Shown piece after piece: positions 36,937-45,497 of a DNA stretch of 64,000 nt. A program made the position numbers and the translations under genes. Source of the stretch: Amycolatopsis sp. FBCC-B4732 (lineage in GTDB: Bacteria; Actinomycetota; Actinomycetes; Mycobacteriales; Pseudonocardiaceae); NCBI RefSeq assembly GCF_023008405.1, contig NZ_CP095376.1, positions 6,862,501 to 6,926,500 on the forward strand. The letters run 5' to 3'. The notes below the pieces were generated by a model. That model searched no databases. It worked only from the letters and a program-made list of their open reading frames with translations, and had not been told where the DNA came from. Positions within the stretch are counted from its first letter, which is position 1, and each line of letters opens with the position of its first letter.

Positions 36937-37470
36937 TCACCCCACCCCGATCCCCGCCAGGATCTCCCGGGCACTCTTCACCAGTGACCCCCGGGAAGCC
37001 GGCACCGAAGCCCCCGCCAGCGCGCCGAAGATCGTTCCCTCCATCCAGTCCACCACCACCCCCGCGTGGCGCACCGGGTCCGCTGATCCCGCCGCCGCCA
37101 GCACCTCCGCGGCTCGGCGGCGGATCAGCGCCCCGCCCGAGTCGTACTCCGCGCGCAGCTCGGGCCGCCGCGTGGCCTCCAAAGCGAACTCGTACCGCGC
37201 CAGCATTCGCGTCCGGCCAGAAGTGATCGCCTCGAACGCGTACCCCGCGATGAACTCCGCCAGGTCGCCCGAGGACGCCGAAACCTGGTCCAGCTCGACG
37301 ATCCGCGCGAAGGCCAACGACAGCAGCGCCGCCCGCGTGCGCGCGTAGTACGACGTCGAACCCACCGGCAGGCCGGCCGCGCGATCGACCGCCCGGTGGG
37401 TCAGGCCGCGCATGCCGTCCGCCGCGATCACCTCGATGGCCGTGTCGGCGATCACCTCGAGACGTTCCAC
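36937..37470 (-). CDS. TetR-family repressor of the divergent monooxygenase
   Basis: 177 residues, GTG start. HTH: RLEVIADTAIEVIAADGMRGLTHRAVDRAAGLPVGSTSYYARTRAALLSLA. Helical ligand domain follows. A large palindrome lies in the 50-bp gap to the divergent flavin monooxygenase, so it most likely represses both. The ligand would be a substrate of the monooxygenase. Confidence 0.88.
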   Translation of the reverse strand: MERLEVIADTAIEVIAADGMRGLTHRAVDRAAGLPVGSTSYYARTRAALLSLAFARIVELDQVSASSGDLAEFIAGYAFEAITSGRTRMLARYEFALEATRRPELRAEYDSGGALIRRRAAEVLAAAGSADPVRHAGVVVDWMEGTIFGALAGASVPASRGSLVKSAREILAGIGVG

Positions 37471-37477
37471 CCCCTCA

Positions 37478-37511
37478 CTCTACAGGTGTAGAGTCCTCTA
37501 CACCTGTAGAG
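37478..37511. promoter_or_regulatory. TetR operator: two inverted CTCTACA..TGTAGAG units
   Basis: CTCTACAGGTGTAGAG (37478-37493) and CTCTACACCTGTAGAG (37496-37511) are exact reverse complements of each other, separated by TC. Each is itself nearly palindromic (TACA-N2-TGTA core), matching TetR sites, and covers the promoters of both genes. Confidence 0.8.
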
Positions 37512-37520
37512 GAGGACGTC

Positions 37521-38648
37521 ATGCACGCAGTGGTCGTCGGAGGCGGGATCGGCGGGCTGGCCGCGGCCGCCGGATTGCACCGGGTGGGCTGGCAGGTCAC
37601 CGTGCTCGAACGAGCACCGGAGTTCGGGGACGTCGGCGCCGGGATCTCGCTCTGGCCGAACGCCCTGCGCTGCCTCGACGAACTCGGCGTCGACCTCGGC
37701 GAGCGCCTCGCCCCGCAGCGCGACGGCGGGTTCCGCGACCGTCGCGGCCGCCGGCTCACCCGCTGGGACTCGGCCGCGTTCGAACGCCTCCACGGCCGCC
37801 CGCTCGGCGCCGTCCACCGGCGTGACCTCATCGGCGCGCTCAAGGACGCCGTCCCCGCCGGCAGCCTCCGGACCGGCGCCGAAGTCACCGAAGTCCGTGA
37901 AGACGGACTGGTCCGCTTCGAAGGCGGCGAAATGCAAGCCGACCTGGTCGTCGCCGCCGACGGGATCCGCAGCCGCGTCCGCCACGCGCTCTTCCCGCAC
38001 CACCCGGAGCCCGTCTACTCCGGCAGCGCGGCCTTCCGCGGTGTGGCACGGCTTCCCGGCACCCGGCTCAGCACGAGCTTCGACCGCGGCACCGAGGTCG
38101 GCGTCCTACCCCTCACCGGCGACGACGTCTACTGGTGGATCTGTTACGTCACCGAGCCGGGCCGGCACCCGGGCAAGCCGGACTTCGGCGACTGGCACGA
38201 CCCCATCCCCGCCCTGATCGACGCGACCCCGCCGGAAGCGTTGCTGCACCACGACCTCCACCACCTCGGGACGCCGCTGCCGACCTACGTCCGCGGCCGG
38301 ATCGCCCTGCTCGGCGACGCCGCGCACGCGATGCCGCCGTTCCTCGGCCAGGGCGGCTGCCAGGCCCTCGAGGACGCCGTCGTGCTCGCCCACGCGATGT
38401 CCACAACGGACGTCCGAAAAGGACTCACGACCTACGACGAAGAACGCCGTCCACGCAGCCAGGAGGTCGCGAAGGAATCCGTCCGGATGGGCAAGCTGGG
38501 ACCGCAGCTGACCCATCCGGTGGCGACGAAGCTGCGCACCGCCGCGGCGAGGCTGCTCCCGGCGAAGGCGGCCGTCCGGATCGGCGCGGGCATCACGGGG
38601 TGGCGGCCGCCGCGTCTCCCCCGACCAGCCCCGCCTCGTACGCCGTGA
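37521..38648 (+). CDS. FAD-dependent aromatic monooxygenase
   Basis: 375 residues, ATG with GAGGAGGA upstream. FAD-binding AVVVGGGIGGLAAAAGLHRVGWQVTVLER; DG motif LVVAADGIRSRVR; GD motif GRIALLGDAAHAMPPFLGQGGCQALEDA. Salicylate-hydroxylase-like family that hydroxylates aromatic or polyketide substrates. Controlled by the divergent TetR. The 3' end overlaps the convergent LuxR regulator by 56 bp. Confidence 0.9.
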   Translation: MHAVVVGGGIGGLAAAAGLHRVGWQVTVLERAPEFGDVGAGISLWPNALRCLDELGVDLGERLAPQRDGGFRDRRGRRLTRWDSAAFERLHGRPLGAVHRRDLIGALKDAVPAGSLRTGAEVTEVREDGLVRFEGGEMQADLVVAADGIRSRVRHALFPHHPEPVYSGSAAFRGVARLPGTRLSTSFDRGTEVGVLPLTGDDVYWWICYVTEPGRHPGKPDFGDWHDPIPALIDATPPEALLHHDLHHLGTPLPTYVRGRIALLGDAAHAMPPFLGQGGCQALEDAVVLAHAMSTTDVRKGLTTYDEERRPRSQEVAKESVRMGKLGPQLTHPVATKLRTAAARLLPAKAAVRIGAGITGWRPPRLPRPAPPRTP

Positions 38649-39267
38649 TCGCCGCCTGCACCCGGTTCTTCGCGCCGAGCCGGGTCAGGATGGTGCTCAC
38701 GTGCGCCTTCACCGTGCCCTCGACGACGAACATCTTCGCCGCGATGTCCGCATTGGACAGTCCGGAACCGAGCAGCGTCAGCACTTCCCGCTCACGCGGT
38801 GTCAGCACGCTGATCCGCTCCCGGGCCGCGGCCGCGCGCGTCAGCCGACCGCCGGACAGCCGCGCGATGACCCGCTGGGCGACCTTCGGCGAGAGGAACG
38901 CGGCCCCGCCGGCGACGGCGTGGATCCCGGCCAGCAGCTCGCGCGGATCGCCCGACTTCAGCAGGAACCCGCCCGCGCCGAGGCCCAGAGCGCGTTCGAT
39001 GTACTCGTCCTCGCCGAACGTCGTCAGCATGATCACGCCGGTCGAGGGCAGCAGCTTCCGGATCTCGGCGGCCGCGCCGAGGCCGTCCAGGCCCGGCATC
39101 CGGATGTCGAGCAGCACGACGTCCGGGTGCGTGGCGAGCGCCTGCGACACCGCCTCGCGCCCGTCGCCGGCTTCGGCGACGACCTCGATGTCCGGGTCCG
39201 CGCCGAGGATCGCCGCGACCCCCGCCCGCATCAGCGCTTCGTCGTCGGCCAGCACGACCCTGATCAC
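38593..39267 (-). CDS. NarL/LuxR-type response regulator
   Basis: 224 residues from GTG 39267. Receiver: VIRVVLADDEALMRAG (acidic pocket), phosphorylated Asp in DVVLLDIRMPGLDG (~54), LTTFGEDEY, LLKSGDP (Lys). C-terminal LuxR HTH LTPREREVLTLLGSGLSNADIAAKMFVVEGTVKAHVSTIL. Partner of the histidine kinase that overlaps it (GTGA). Confidence 0.92.
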   Translation of the reverse strand: MIRVVLADDEALMRAGVAAILGADPDIEVVAEAGDGREAVSQALATHPDVVLLDIRMPGLDGLGAAAEIRKLLPSTGVIMLTTFGEDEYIERALGLGAGGFLLKSGDPRELLAGIHAVAGGAAFLSPKVAQRVIARLSGGRLTRAAAARERISVLTPREREVLTLLGSGLSNADIAAKMFVVEGTVKAHVSTILTRLGAKNRVQAAITAYEAGLVGGDAAAATP

Positions 39268-40832
39268 GATGCCCCCTCTTCGAACCAGTCCTTCGAAACC
39301 AGGTTCCCCTCGGCGAAGCACAGCCGGTAAGCCGCGTAGTCGTCGTTCAGCCACGACCGCCCGGCACCGTAGTACTCGCACGCGGTCCCGGGCACCGGCG
39401 GCGGCTCGCCCCGCGTGGGCCGCGCCGAGCGCTGGCGTTCGGGCAACGTCAGCTCGGCCCGCGGCTGCCCGATCCGCAGCCGCTGGTAGGCGCCGCCGGG
39501 CAGCTCGGAGGAGTTCCACTGGTAGAGGAACGCGATCCCGCCGACCGCCAGCACCACCCCGAACAACGCGAGCGGCACGACGACCGCCTGGACGAGGCTG
39601 CGCCGCACGTCCCGGCGCGCCAGCTCCAGCGCCCGCGCCGACGTCGACTGCCCGACCTCGTCGTCCGCGGCCTCGCGCAGCTCCGGCGTCTCCTCGACCG
39701 GCGCGGCGTCGTGCGGCAGCGTGGCGGTGACGGCGAACCCGCCTTCGTGCGGCCCCGCCCGCAGCGTGCCGCCGACCAGCCGGACGCGCTCGCGCAGGCC
39801 GATCAGCCCGCGCCGCCCGGACGCTGCGCCCGGTAGCGGCCCGGCGGGTGGCGGCGCGTTGACGACGCTCACCTCGGTCACGGCGCCGGAGCTCGTCACC
39901 CGGACCACGGCCGCGGCGCCCGGCGCGTGCTTCGCCACGTTCGTCAGCGCTTCCTGGACCACGCGGTGGGCGGCGCGGGCGACCATCGGCGGCGCCTGCG
40001 CGCAGTCCACCGTCGCATCGATGAACAGTCCCGACGCGCGCGCCCGTGAAATCAGCTCACCGAGGTCGCCCTGCACCGGTTCGACCGGCGCGGCGTCCTC
40101 CCGCAGCACGCCGATGATCTCGCGCAGCCGCTCGGTCGCGGCCGCGGCGCCGGCCCGCAGCTGCGTGGCCGCGTCGCGCTGGGTGCCGTCGAGCCCGGCC
40201 GCGACCTCGAGCGCGGCGGCGCGGACGGCGATCAGGCTCAGCTCGTGCCCGAGCGAGTCGTGCATGTCGCTGGCGATCCGGGCGCGCTCGCGCAGCCGCG
40301 CCTGGTCGGCGACGAGCCGCTGCCTGCTCTCCATCTCCTCGGCGCGGCGCCAGCCGGTGCGTGCGAGCTCGCCGCGCACCCGGACGTACCGGCCCAGCAG
40401 CCACGGCGACAGCCCGGCGAACACCAGGATCGCGACCATCGCGGCCCAGTCGCCGATCCCGTCCGGCCCGACGAGCAGCGCCAGCGGCAGGCCGAGCACC
40501 GTCACGGCCGCGCCGATCAGCAGGCCCGGCCGCGCCCGGTCCATCCGCAGCCCGGCGAGGTAGCTCATCGCCACCAGCACGAACACGACCCAGACGGCCA
40601 CGCGGTCGCCGTACGGGAACGGCACGGCGAGCGCCCCGGCCAGCGCGATCCCGAGCGAGACGACGGGGTGGCGGCGGGACGTCGCGACCGTGCCCGCCAC
40701 GACGGCGAGCCCGCCGGCCAGCTCCCAGTACGACCGGCTCTCGATCGTGCCCGCGACGACGACGAAGCCGAGGAACAGGCCGAGCCCGACGTCGAGCACC
40801 ACCCGCCACCTGCGCTTCGTCACCTCCCGCAC
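39264..40832 (-). CDS. Sensor histidine kinase (HisKA_3) with C-terminal membrane extension
   Basis: 522 residues. About five N-terminal membrane helices (to residue ~150); H-box DMHDSLGHELSLIAVR (His ~191); HATPase with EALTNVAKHAPGA and a RRGLIGLRERV G-box. After the kinase domain (~370) comes an unusual ~150-residue tail: a basic segment, a membrane helix (VVVPLALFGVVLAVGGIAFLY), and an extracytoplasmic domain ending WLNDDYAAYRLCFAEGNLVSKDWFEEG with two cysteines. Partner of the NarL-type regulator. Confidence 0.9.
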   Translation of the reverse strand: MREVTKRRWRVVLDVGLGLFLGFVVVAGTIESRSYWELAGGLAVVAGTVATSRRHPVVSLGIALAGALAVPFPYGDRVAVWVVFVLVAMSYLAGLRMDRARPGLLIGAAVTVLGLPLALLVGPDGIGDWAAMVAILVFAGLSPWLLGRYVRVRGELARTGWRRAEEMESRQRLVADQARLRERARIASDMHDSLGHELSLIAVRAAALEVAAGLDGTQRDAATQLRAGAAAATERLREIIGVLREDAAPVEPVQGDLGELISRARASGLFIDATVDCAQAPPMVARAAHRVVQEALTNVAKHAPGAAAVVRVTSSGAVTEVSVVNAPPPAGPLPGAASGRRGLIGLRERVRLVGGTLRAGPHEGGFAVTATLPHDAAPVEETPELREAADDEVGQSTSARALELARRDVRRSLVQAVVVPLALFGVVLAVGGIAFLYQWNSSELPGGAYQRLRIGQPRAELTLPERQRSARPTRGEPPPVPGTACEYYGAGRSWLNDDYAAYRLCFAEGNLVSKDWFEEGAS

Positions 40833-40878
40833 GGGATCGAAGCTACAAGGCGCGCCCGCGGGCGACCACTGCCGAAAG

Positions 40879-41586
40879 TCAACCTTTCAGCGTGTCGAGG
40901 AAGGCCAGCGTCTGCGGCCAGGACAACGCGAACGCGTCGGCGTTCACCGTCGTCCCGTGCCGCGAGGAGTCGCTGAACCCGTGCTCGGCGCCCGGGAAGT
41001 GCTGGCTGAACGTCGCGCCCCGCGGCCGCGACTGCAGCGCCGTCTGGAGCCGGGCGAACGTCTCGTGCGAGACGACGGTGTCGGCCTCCGGGTAGGCGAC
41101 GAGCACCGGCGCGGTGATCGATGTCGACAAAGCGACCGCATCGAGTTCGTGGTTCGGCGGCGCCGGGACGCGGATCGTCGGGTGGTAGGCCACGACGCCG
41201 GAAAGCCGCTGGTCACGGGACCCGAGCAGGAGCGCGAACCGGCCGCCGAGGCACCAGCCCATGACCCCCGCGGACGCGCAGCCCAGCTCGCCGAGCAGGT
41301 GGTCGAGCAACGCGGTCTGCTCCGCCAGCGCGGTTTCGTCACGCAGGTCGCCGAGCTTCGCGCCGAGGTCCTCGCGGGAGGTGTTGTCGGTGCTCGCGCC
41401 GTGGAAGACGTCCCAGGCCAGCGCGGTGATCCCGCGGCCGGCGAGCTCGTCGGCCCAGGCCCGGACCTGCTCGCCGATCCCGGTGATCATCGGCAGCAGC
41501 AGCATCCCCGACGCCGACCCGCCGTCCGGCCTGGCCAGGTACGCGGAGAGTTCGCCGACACGGACGGTGGACGTCTCGAAGGTCAT
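40879..41586 (-). CDS. Dienelactone hydrolase family protein
   Basis: 235 residues from ATG 41586. Alpha/beta hydrolase with nucleophile Cys in VMGWCLGGRFALL, Asp in YPEADTVV and His in AEHGFSDSSRHG. Family members hydrolyse dienelactone in chlorocatechol breakdown or other lactones/esters. Divergent from the 41613 pair with only 26 bp between starts. Confidence 0.9.
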   Translation of the reverse strand: MTFETSTVRVGELSAYLARPDGGSASGMLLLPMITGIGEQVRAWADELAGRGITALAWDVFHGASTDNTSREDLGAKLGDLRDETALAEQTALLDHLLGELGCASAGVMGWCLGGRFALLLGSRDQRLSGVVAYHPTIRVPAPPNHELDAVALSTSITAPVLVAYPEADTVVSHETFARLQTALQSRPRGATFSQHFPGAEHGFSDSSRHGTTVNADAFALSWPQTLAFLDTLKG

Positions 41587-41612
41587 GTCCGCATGATGCA
41601 TGATGATCCACC

Positions 41613-41822
41613 ATGGCCGAGCGCACACTCGCCGATCAGTTGGGCGGCTCCCTCCCCGAAGGCATCGAGGCCCTCGAAGCGCACGAGCGCCAGGACCTCG
41701 CCGACGCCTTGCGCGACGCGCGCCGCCGGCAGGCGAAAGCGCTCGCCGAAGCCGGCGAGGAGGGCCTCCGGTACGTCCCGGCGCTGCTGCGCGGCGCGGT
41801 CCGGAAGGCGGTGGGCCTGTGA
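41613..41822 (+). CDS. Small helical protein of unknown function
   Basis: 69 residues: MAERTLADQLGGSLPEGIEA...VPALLRGAVRKAVGL, rich in Ala/Glu/Arg, probably one or two amphipathic helices. GTGA overlap with the next gene makes it the first member of a two-gene operon. No family recognised. Confidence 0.55.
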   Translation: MAERTLADQLGGSLPEGIEALEAHERQDLADALRDARRRQAKALAEAGEEGLRYVPALLRGAVRKAVGL

Positions 41823-42574
41823 CCGCGGACTACGCCTCGCGCGCGGAGATCCTGAAGCTGGCCCGCGTCCTCGACGTCGAGCCGGCGCGGCTGGACTACC
41901 TCGCCCGCGTCGACGCCGACGACCTCAAGGCGTTCCGCGGCCAGGTGACCGACACGCTGTTCGACGCGAACAGCGCCGTGCTGCAGCGGATGGCGCTGGC
42001 GGCGCGGCTGCTGCCCGGCGCGGTGCTCGCCAAGATCGCCGAGAAGGTGTTCGGCCCGCTGCTGTGCGCCCGGATCGCCGGGCTGGTCGACGTCTCCCGC
42101 GGCGTCGACGTCGCCAAGCGGCTGCACCCGCGGTTCCTCGCCGAGGTCGCGGCCGAACTCGACCCGCGGCGGGCGAGCGCGATCATCTCGCGCATCCCCC
42201 TGGACACCGTGCTCGCGGTCGCCGCCGAGCTGGCGCGCCGCGAGGACTGGATCACCCTCGGCCGGTTCGTCGGGCATCTGCCCGACCCGACCGTGCGGCA
42301 GGCGCTGGAGCGGATCGACGACCCCGGCCTGCTGCGGATCGCGTTCGTGCTCGACGACAAGGGCCGCATCGACCACGTGGTCGGCCTGCTGCCCGCGCAC
42401 CGGCTGGGGCGGCTGATCACCGCGGCGGGCACCGACGAAGACCTCCGGGACCCGGCACTGGACCTGCTGACGCACCTGAGCGCCGAGCGCCGGGGCACGC
42501 TGGCCCCGATGCTCGGCGGGCTCCCGGACGGGTTCCGGGAACGCGCTCAGGCGACGATCAAGAAGATCCCGTAG
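41819..42574 (+). CDS. Helical-repeat protein, MgtE N-domain-like
   Basis: 251 residues from GTG 41819. Alpha-helical throughout; RASAIISRIPLDTVLAVAAELARREDWITLGRFVGHLPDPTVRQALERIDDPGLLRIAFVLDD and a second similar unit recall the superhelical MgtE/FliG-like repeat. No catalytic motif. Coupled to the 69-residue protein, suggesting a complex. Function unknown. Confidence 0.6.
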   Translation: MTADYASRAEILKLARVLDVEPARLDYLARVDADDLKAFRGQVTDTLFDANSAVLQRMALAARLLPGAVLAKIAEKVFGPLLCARIAGLVDVSRGVDVAKRLHPRFLAEVAAELDPRRASAIISRIPLDTVLAVAAELARREDWITLGRFVGHLPDPTVRQALERIDDPGLLRIAFVLDDKGRIDHVVGLLPAHRLGRLITAAGTDEDLRDPALDLLTHLSAERRGTLAPMLGGLPDGFRERAQATIKKIP

Positions 42575-42768
42575 CCGACGATCGCCGCGCAGAGCACGAA
42601 GCAGATGACCGCGCCGGCCAGCGGACCGCTGCCCGAGCCACCCGCCTCGCGGGCCGAGTCGCGCTGGGAAAGCCCGACCACCCCGAAGGAGAAGAGGCTC
42701 GTCAGCACGACGACCGAGGCCAGCGCGACGACGAAGACGAGACCGAGGGAACTCCAGTCGATGTGCAC
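42547..42768 (-). CDS. Small two-helix membrane protein linked to pit
   Basis: 73 residues, GTG start with GAGGAG upstream. Helices SLGLVFVVALASVVVLTSLFSFGVVGL and GPLAGAVICFVLCAAIVGYGIFLI with a short charged loop. Begins 8 bp after the pit stop, so it is probably translated with it. Similar small genes often follow actinobacterial pit. Confidence 0.7.
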   Translation of the reverse strand: MHIDWSSLGLVFVVALASVVVLTSLFSFGVVGLSQRDSAREAGGSGSGPLAGAVICFVLCAAIVGYGIFLIVA

Positions 42769-42776
42769 GGCGCTCC

Positions 42777-43901
42777 TCAGACGTTGGCCGGCTGCACGCC
42801 GGGCTCGGACTCGGAAATGGAGTCGGCGCTGACCGGGTTCCGCTTCGACGCGAGGTAGATGCCCACCGCGACGACGACCCCGGCGAGGCCGATCAGGACC
42901 GTGCCCCAGGTGCCGAGCGTCGAGACCTCGGCGGCGACGGCGCCGACGATCGCGGCGGCGGGCAGCGTCAGCGCCCAGGCGAGCACCATCTTGCCCGCGA
43001 CGCCCCAGCGGACTTCGGCGAGCTTGCGGCCGAGGCCGGAGCCGATGATGCCGCCCGAGCAGACGTGCGTGGTGGACAGCGCGAAACCGAGGTGCGCCGA
43101 GGTGAGGATGACCGCGGCGGCGCTCGTCTCGGCCGCGAAGCCCTGCGGCGTCTGGATTTCCGTGAGCTTCTTGCCCATCGTCTGGATGATCCGCCAGCCG
43201 CCGAGGTAGGTGCCGAGCGCGATCGCGGTGCCCGCGGTCAGGATCACCCAGAGCGGCGGTCCCGAGTTCGGCGCGAGCGAGCCGGACGCGATCAGCGTCA
43301 GCGTGATGACGCCCATGGTCTTCTGGGCGTCGTTCGTGCCGTGCGCCAGCGACACCAGCGAAGCAGAGGCGATCTGGCCGGCCTTGAACGTCCGGCCCAC
43401 CGTGTCCTGCTTCGCCCGCGCGGTGATCCGGTAGACGAGGAAGGTGCCGAGCGTCGCGACGATCCCGGCGACGATCGGCGAAGCGAGCGCGGGGATGAGG
43501 ACCTTCTCGACGACCTTCCCGAAGTGGACGGCGTCGGAGCCCGAGGCGATCCAGGTGGCGCCGATGAGCCCGCCGAACAGGGCGTGCGACGAACTCGACG
43601 GCAGCCCGATCAGCCAGGTCAGCAGGTTCCACACGATGGCGCCGACGAGCCCGGCGAAGATGATCACCGGCGTCACCTTGGTGTCGTCGACGATGCCCCC
43701 GGAGATCGTTTTCGCGACCTCCACCGAGAGGAACGCGCCGACGAGGTTCAGCACCGCGGAGACGCCGACGGCGACCCGCGGTTTGAGCGCCCCGGTGGCG
43801 ATGGAGGTGGCCATCGCGTTGGCGGTGTCGTGGAAGCCGTTGGTGAAGTCGAAGGCCAGCGCGGCCACGATCACCACCAGCACGATCAGCGAGAAGTCCA
43901 T
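42777..43901 (-). CDS. pit: Low-affinity inorganic phosphate transporter (Pit)
   Basis: 374 residues, about ten membrane helices. PiT signatures: GFHDTANAMATSIATGAL near the N-terminus and SLAHGTNDAQKTMGVITL in the second half, both with the conserved Asp/Asn. Imports divalent metal phosphate with protons. A PHO-box-like direct repeat is ~80 bp upstream. The small membrane protein follows in the operon. Confidence 0.93.
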   Translation of the reverse strand: MDFSLIVLVVIVAALAFDFTNGFHDTANAMATSIATGALKPRVAVGVSAVLNLVGAFLSVEVAKTISGGIVDDTKVTPVIIFAGLVGAIVWNLLTWLIGLPSSSSHALFGGLIGATWIASGSDAVHFGKVVEKVLIPALASPIVAGIVATLGTFLVYRITARAKQDTVGRTFKAGQIASASLVSLAHGTNDAQKTMGVITLTLIASGSLAPNSGPPLWVILTAGTAIALGTYLGGWRIIQTMGKKLTEIQTPQGFAAETSAAAVILTSAHLGFALSTTHVCSGGIIGSGLGRKLAEVRWGVAGKMVLAWALTLPAAAIVGAVAAEVSTLGTWGTVLIGLAGVVVAVGIYLASKRNPVSADSISESEPGVQPANV

Positions 43902-43979
43902 GCCCGGCTCTCTCTCCGTAGCTGTTCTTCGGCAACGCTACTGATCCACAAGACCGCCGCCGATCCCTGACGTGTGACG

Positions 43980-44001
43980 GCTCCTTGAACTCTCGATGAA
44001 C
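43980..44001 (-). promoter_or_regulatory. PHO box: two 11-bp direct repeats
   Basis: On the minus strand GTTCATCGAGA is followed directly by GTTCAAGGAGC, two 11-bp units with GTTCA at the start, the layout of PhoP sites in Streptomyces. It lies 79-100 bp upstream of the pit start. Confidence 0.55.
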
Positions 44002-44096
44002 CGGGGTGGGGCCACCCCCACCAAAAGGCCGGTGGCCCGGCCCAGTGCCCGCGCGGATCTCGCCTGAAACCCTGGAACCGGGCGAAAGGGGCACCG

Positions 44097-45497
44097 ATGA
44101 AAGCGATCCTGGCGACACTGGCGTCGGCCGTGCTGTTCTTCTTCGGCACCGGGCTGGACCCGCTGCCCGAACTGGCGTGGCTGGCGCCGTTGCCGATCCT
44201 GCTGCTGGCGCCCCGCGTCCACGGCGGGGTCGCGCTGGCAAGCGCTTTCACCGCCTACCTCGCGGGCAGTGCCGGCAGCTGGAGCTACTTCTGGCACTCC
44301 CAGTCGGTCCCCCGGCCCGCCGCGCTGGCGATCCTCGGCGGCAGCGCGGTGCTGTTCGCGCTGTCGGCCGCGCTCTTCGGGCTGCTGGTCCGGCGTGGCC
44401 ACGGATTCCTGGCCGCGCTCGCCGCACCCGCGTTGTGGACCGTCGCGCTCTACGTCGTCTCGCTGCTCAATCCGACCGGCCTGATGGGCACCTTCATGAC
44501 GACGCAGGCCGACCGGCCCTCGATCGTGCGGATCGCCGCGGTCACCGGCGGCTGGGGCGTGGAGTTCCTGGTGCTGTTCGTCCCGGCCGCCGTCGCCGCG
44601 GCGCTCGCACCCGGGCTGCGCGGCCGGACGCGGCTCGTACCCGTCGTCGCGCTGGCCGCGATCGCCGGCGGGCTCGCGTTCTGGAGCACGCCACCGCTCA
44701 CCGGGCCGTCGACGCGGGTCGCCCTGATCGCACCCGGGCAGAACCGCTGGGCGGTCGACGTCGCCACCCGCGACGGCCAGGCGCTCCTCCAGTCCTATGT
44801 GGACCAACTGGGCCGGTTGCCGGCAGGCGTCAAGGCCGTCGTGCTCCCCGAAGCCATTTTCGCGGTGGACCGGACCAGCCGAGCGAGCCTCGTCACGGCG
44901 CTCACCGAAGTGGCCCGCGCGAGGGACCTCGACGTCGTCACCGGCGTCCTCGACAGCACGCCGGACGGCCGGTTCAACGCCGCACTCGCCGTGGCCCCGT
45001 CCGGCGCGCCGGTCGAATACCGCAAGTGGCACAACGGGGATTCGCCGAACCTCCGCTCCGGCACCGAGCTGACCCGGTTCGCCGGGATCGGCCTGCTGGT
45101 GTGCATGGACGTCAACTTCGCCGACCCGAGCCGCGGTTACGGCGACGCGGGCACCGGCCTGGTCCTCGTCCCGGCCTCCGACGAAGACGTCGACGGCTGG
45201 GCCCACAGCCGCACGGCGCTGCTCCGCGGCGTCGAGAACGGCTTCTCGGTCGCGTGGAGCGCGGCCCGCGGCACCCCGATGCTCGCCGACGCCCAGGGCC
45301 ACGTCCTGGCCGACGCGCACACCGGCGGCAGCCCGTTCACGGTGGGCGTCGCAGACGTCCCGAGCGGGGCGGGGAAGACGCCGTACGCCCGCTTCGGCGA
45401 CTGGTTCGCCTGGCTCTGCGGCCTGCTCGCGGCGGCCGGGATCGCGGCCGCCGTCCGCAAACCGTCGTCAGACCTGGAGCGCGAGCCCGTTGCGTAG
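44097..45497 (+). CDS. Lnt-like membrane carbon-nitrogen hydrolase
   Basis: 466 residues. Six N-terminal helices then a nitrilase domain: Glu in VVLPEAIFAVD, Lys in VEYRKWHNGD, Cys in GLLVCMDVNF. This is the arrangement of apolipoprotein N-acyltransferase, though actinobacteria often carry divergent copies; the substrate is uncertain. A C-terminal helix (WFAWLCGLLAAAGIAAAV) closes it. Convergent with the hydrolase gene. Confidence 0.85.
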   Translation: MKAILATLASAVLFFFGTGLDPLPELAWLAPLPILLLAPRVHGGVALASAFTAYLAGSAGSWSYFWHSQSVPRPAALAILGGSAVLFALSAALFGLLVRRGHGFLAALAAPALWTVALYVVSLLNPTGLMGTFMTTQADRPSIVRIAAVTGGWGVEFLVLFVPAAVAAALAPGLRGRTRLVPVVALAAIAGGLAFWSTPPLTGPSTRVALIAPGQNRWAVDVATRDGQALLQSYVDQLGRLPAGVKAVVLPEAIFAVDRTSRASLVTALTEVARARDLDVVTGVLDSTPDGRFNAALAVAPSGAPVEYRKWHNGDSPNLRSGTELTRFAGIGLLVCMDVNFADPSRGYGDAGTGLVLVPASDEDVDGWAHSRTALLRGVENGFSVAWSAARGTPMLADAQGHVLADAHTGGSPFTVGVADVPSGAGKTPYARFGDWFAWLCGLLAAAGIAAAVRKPSSDLEREPVA

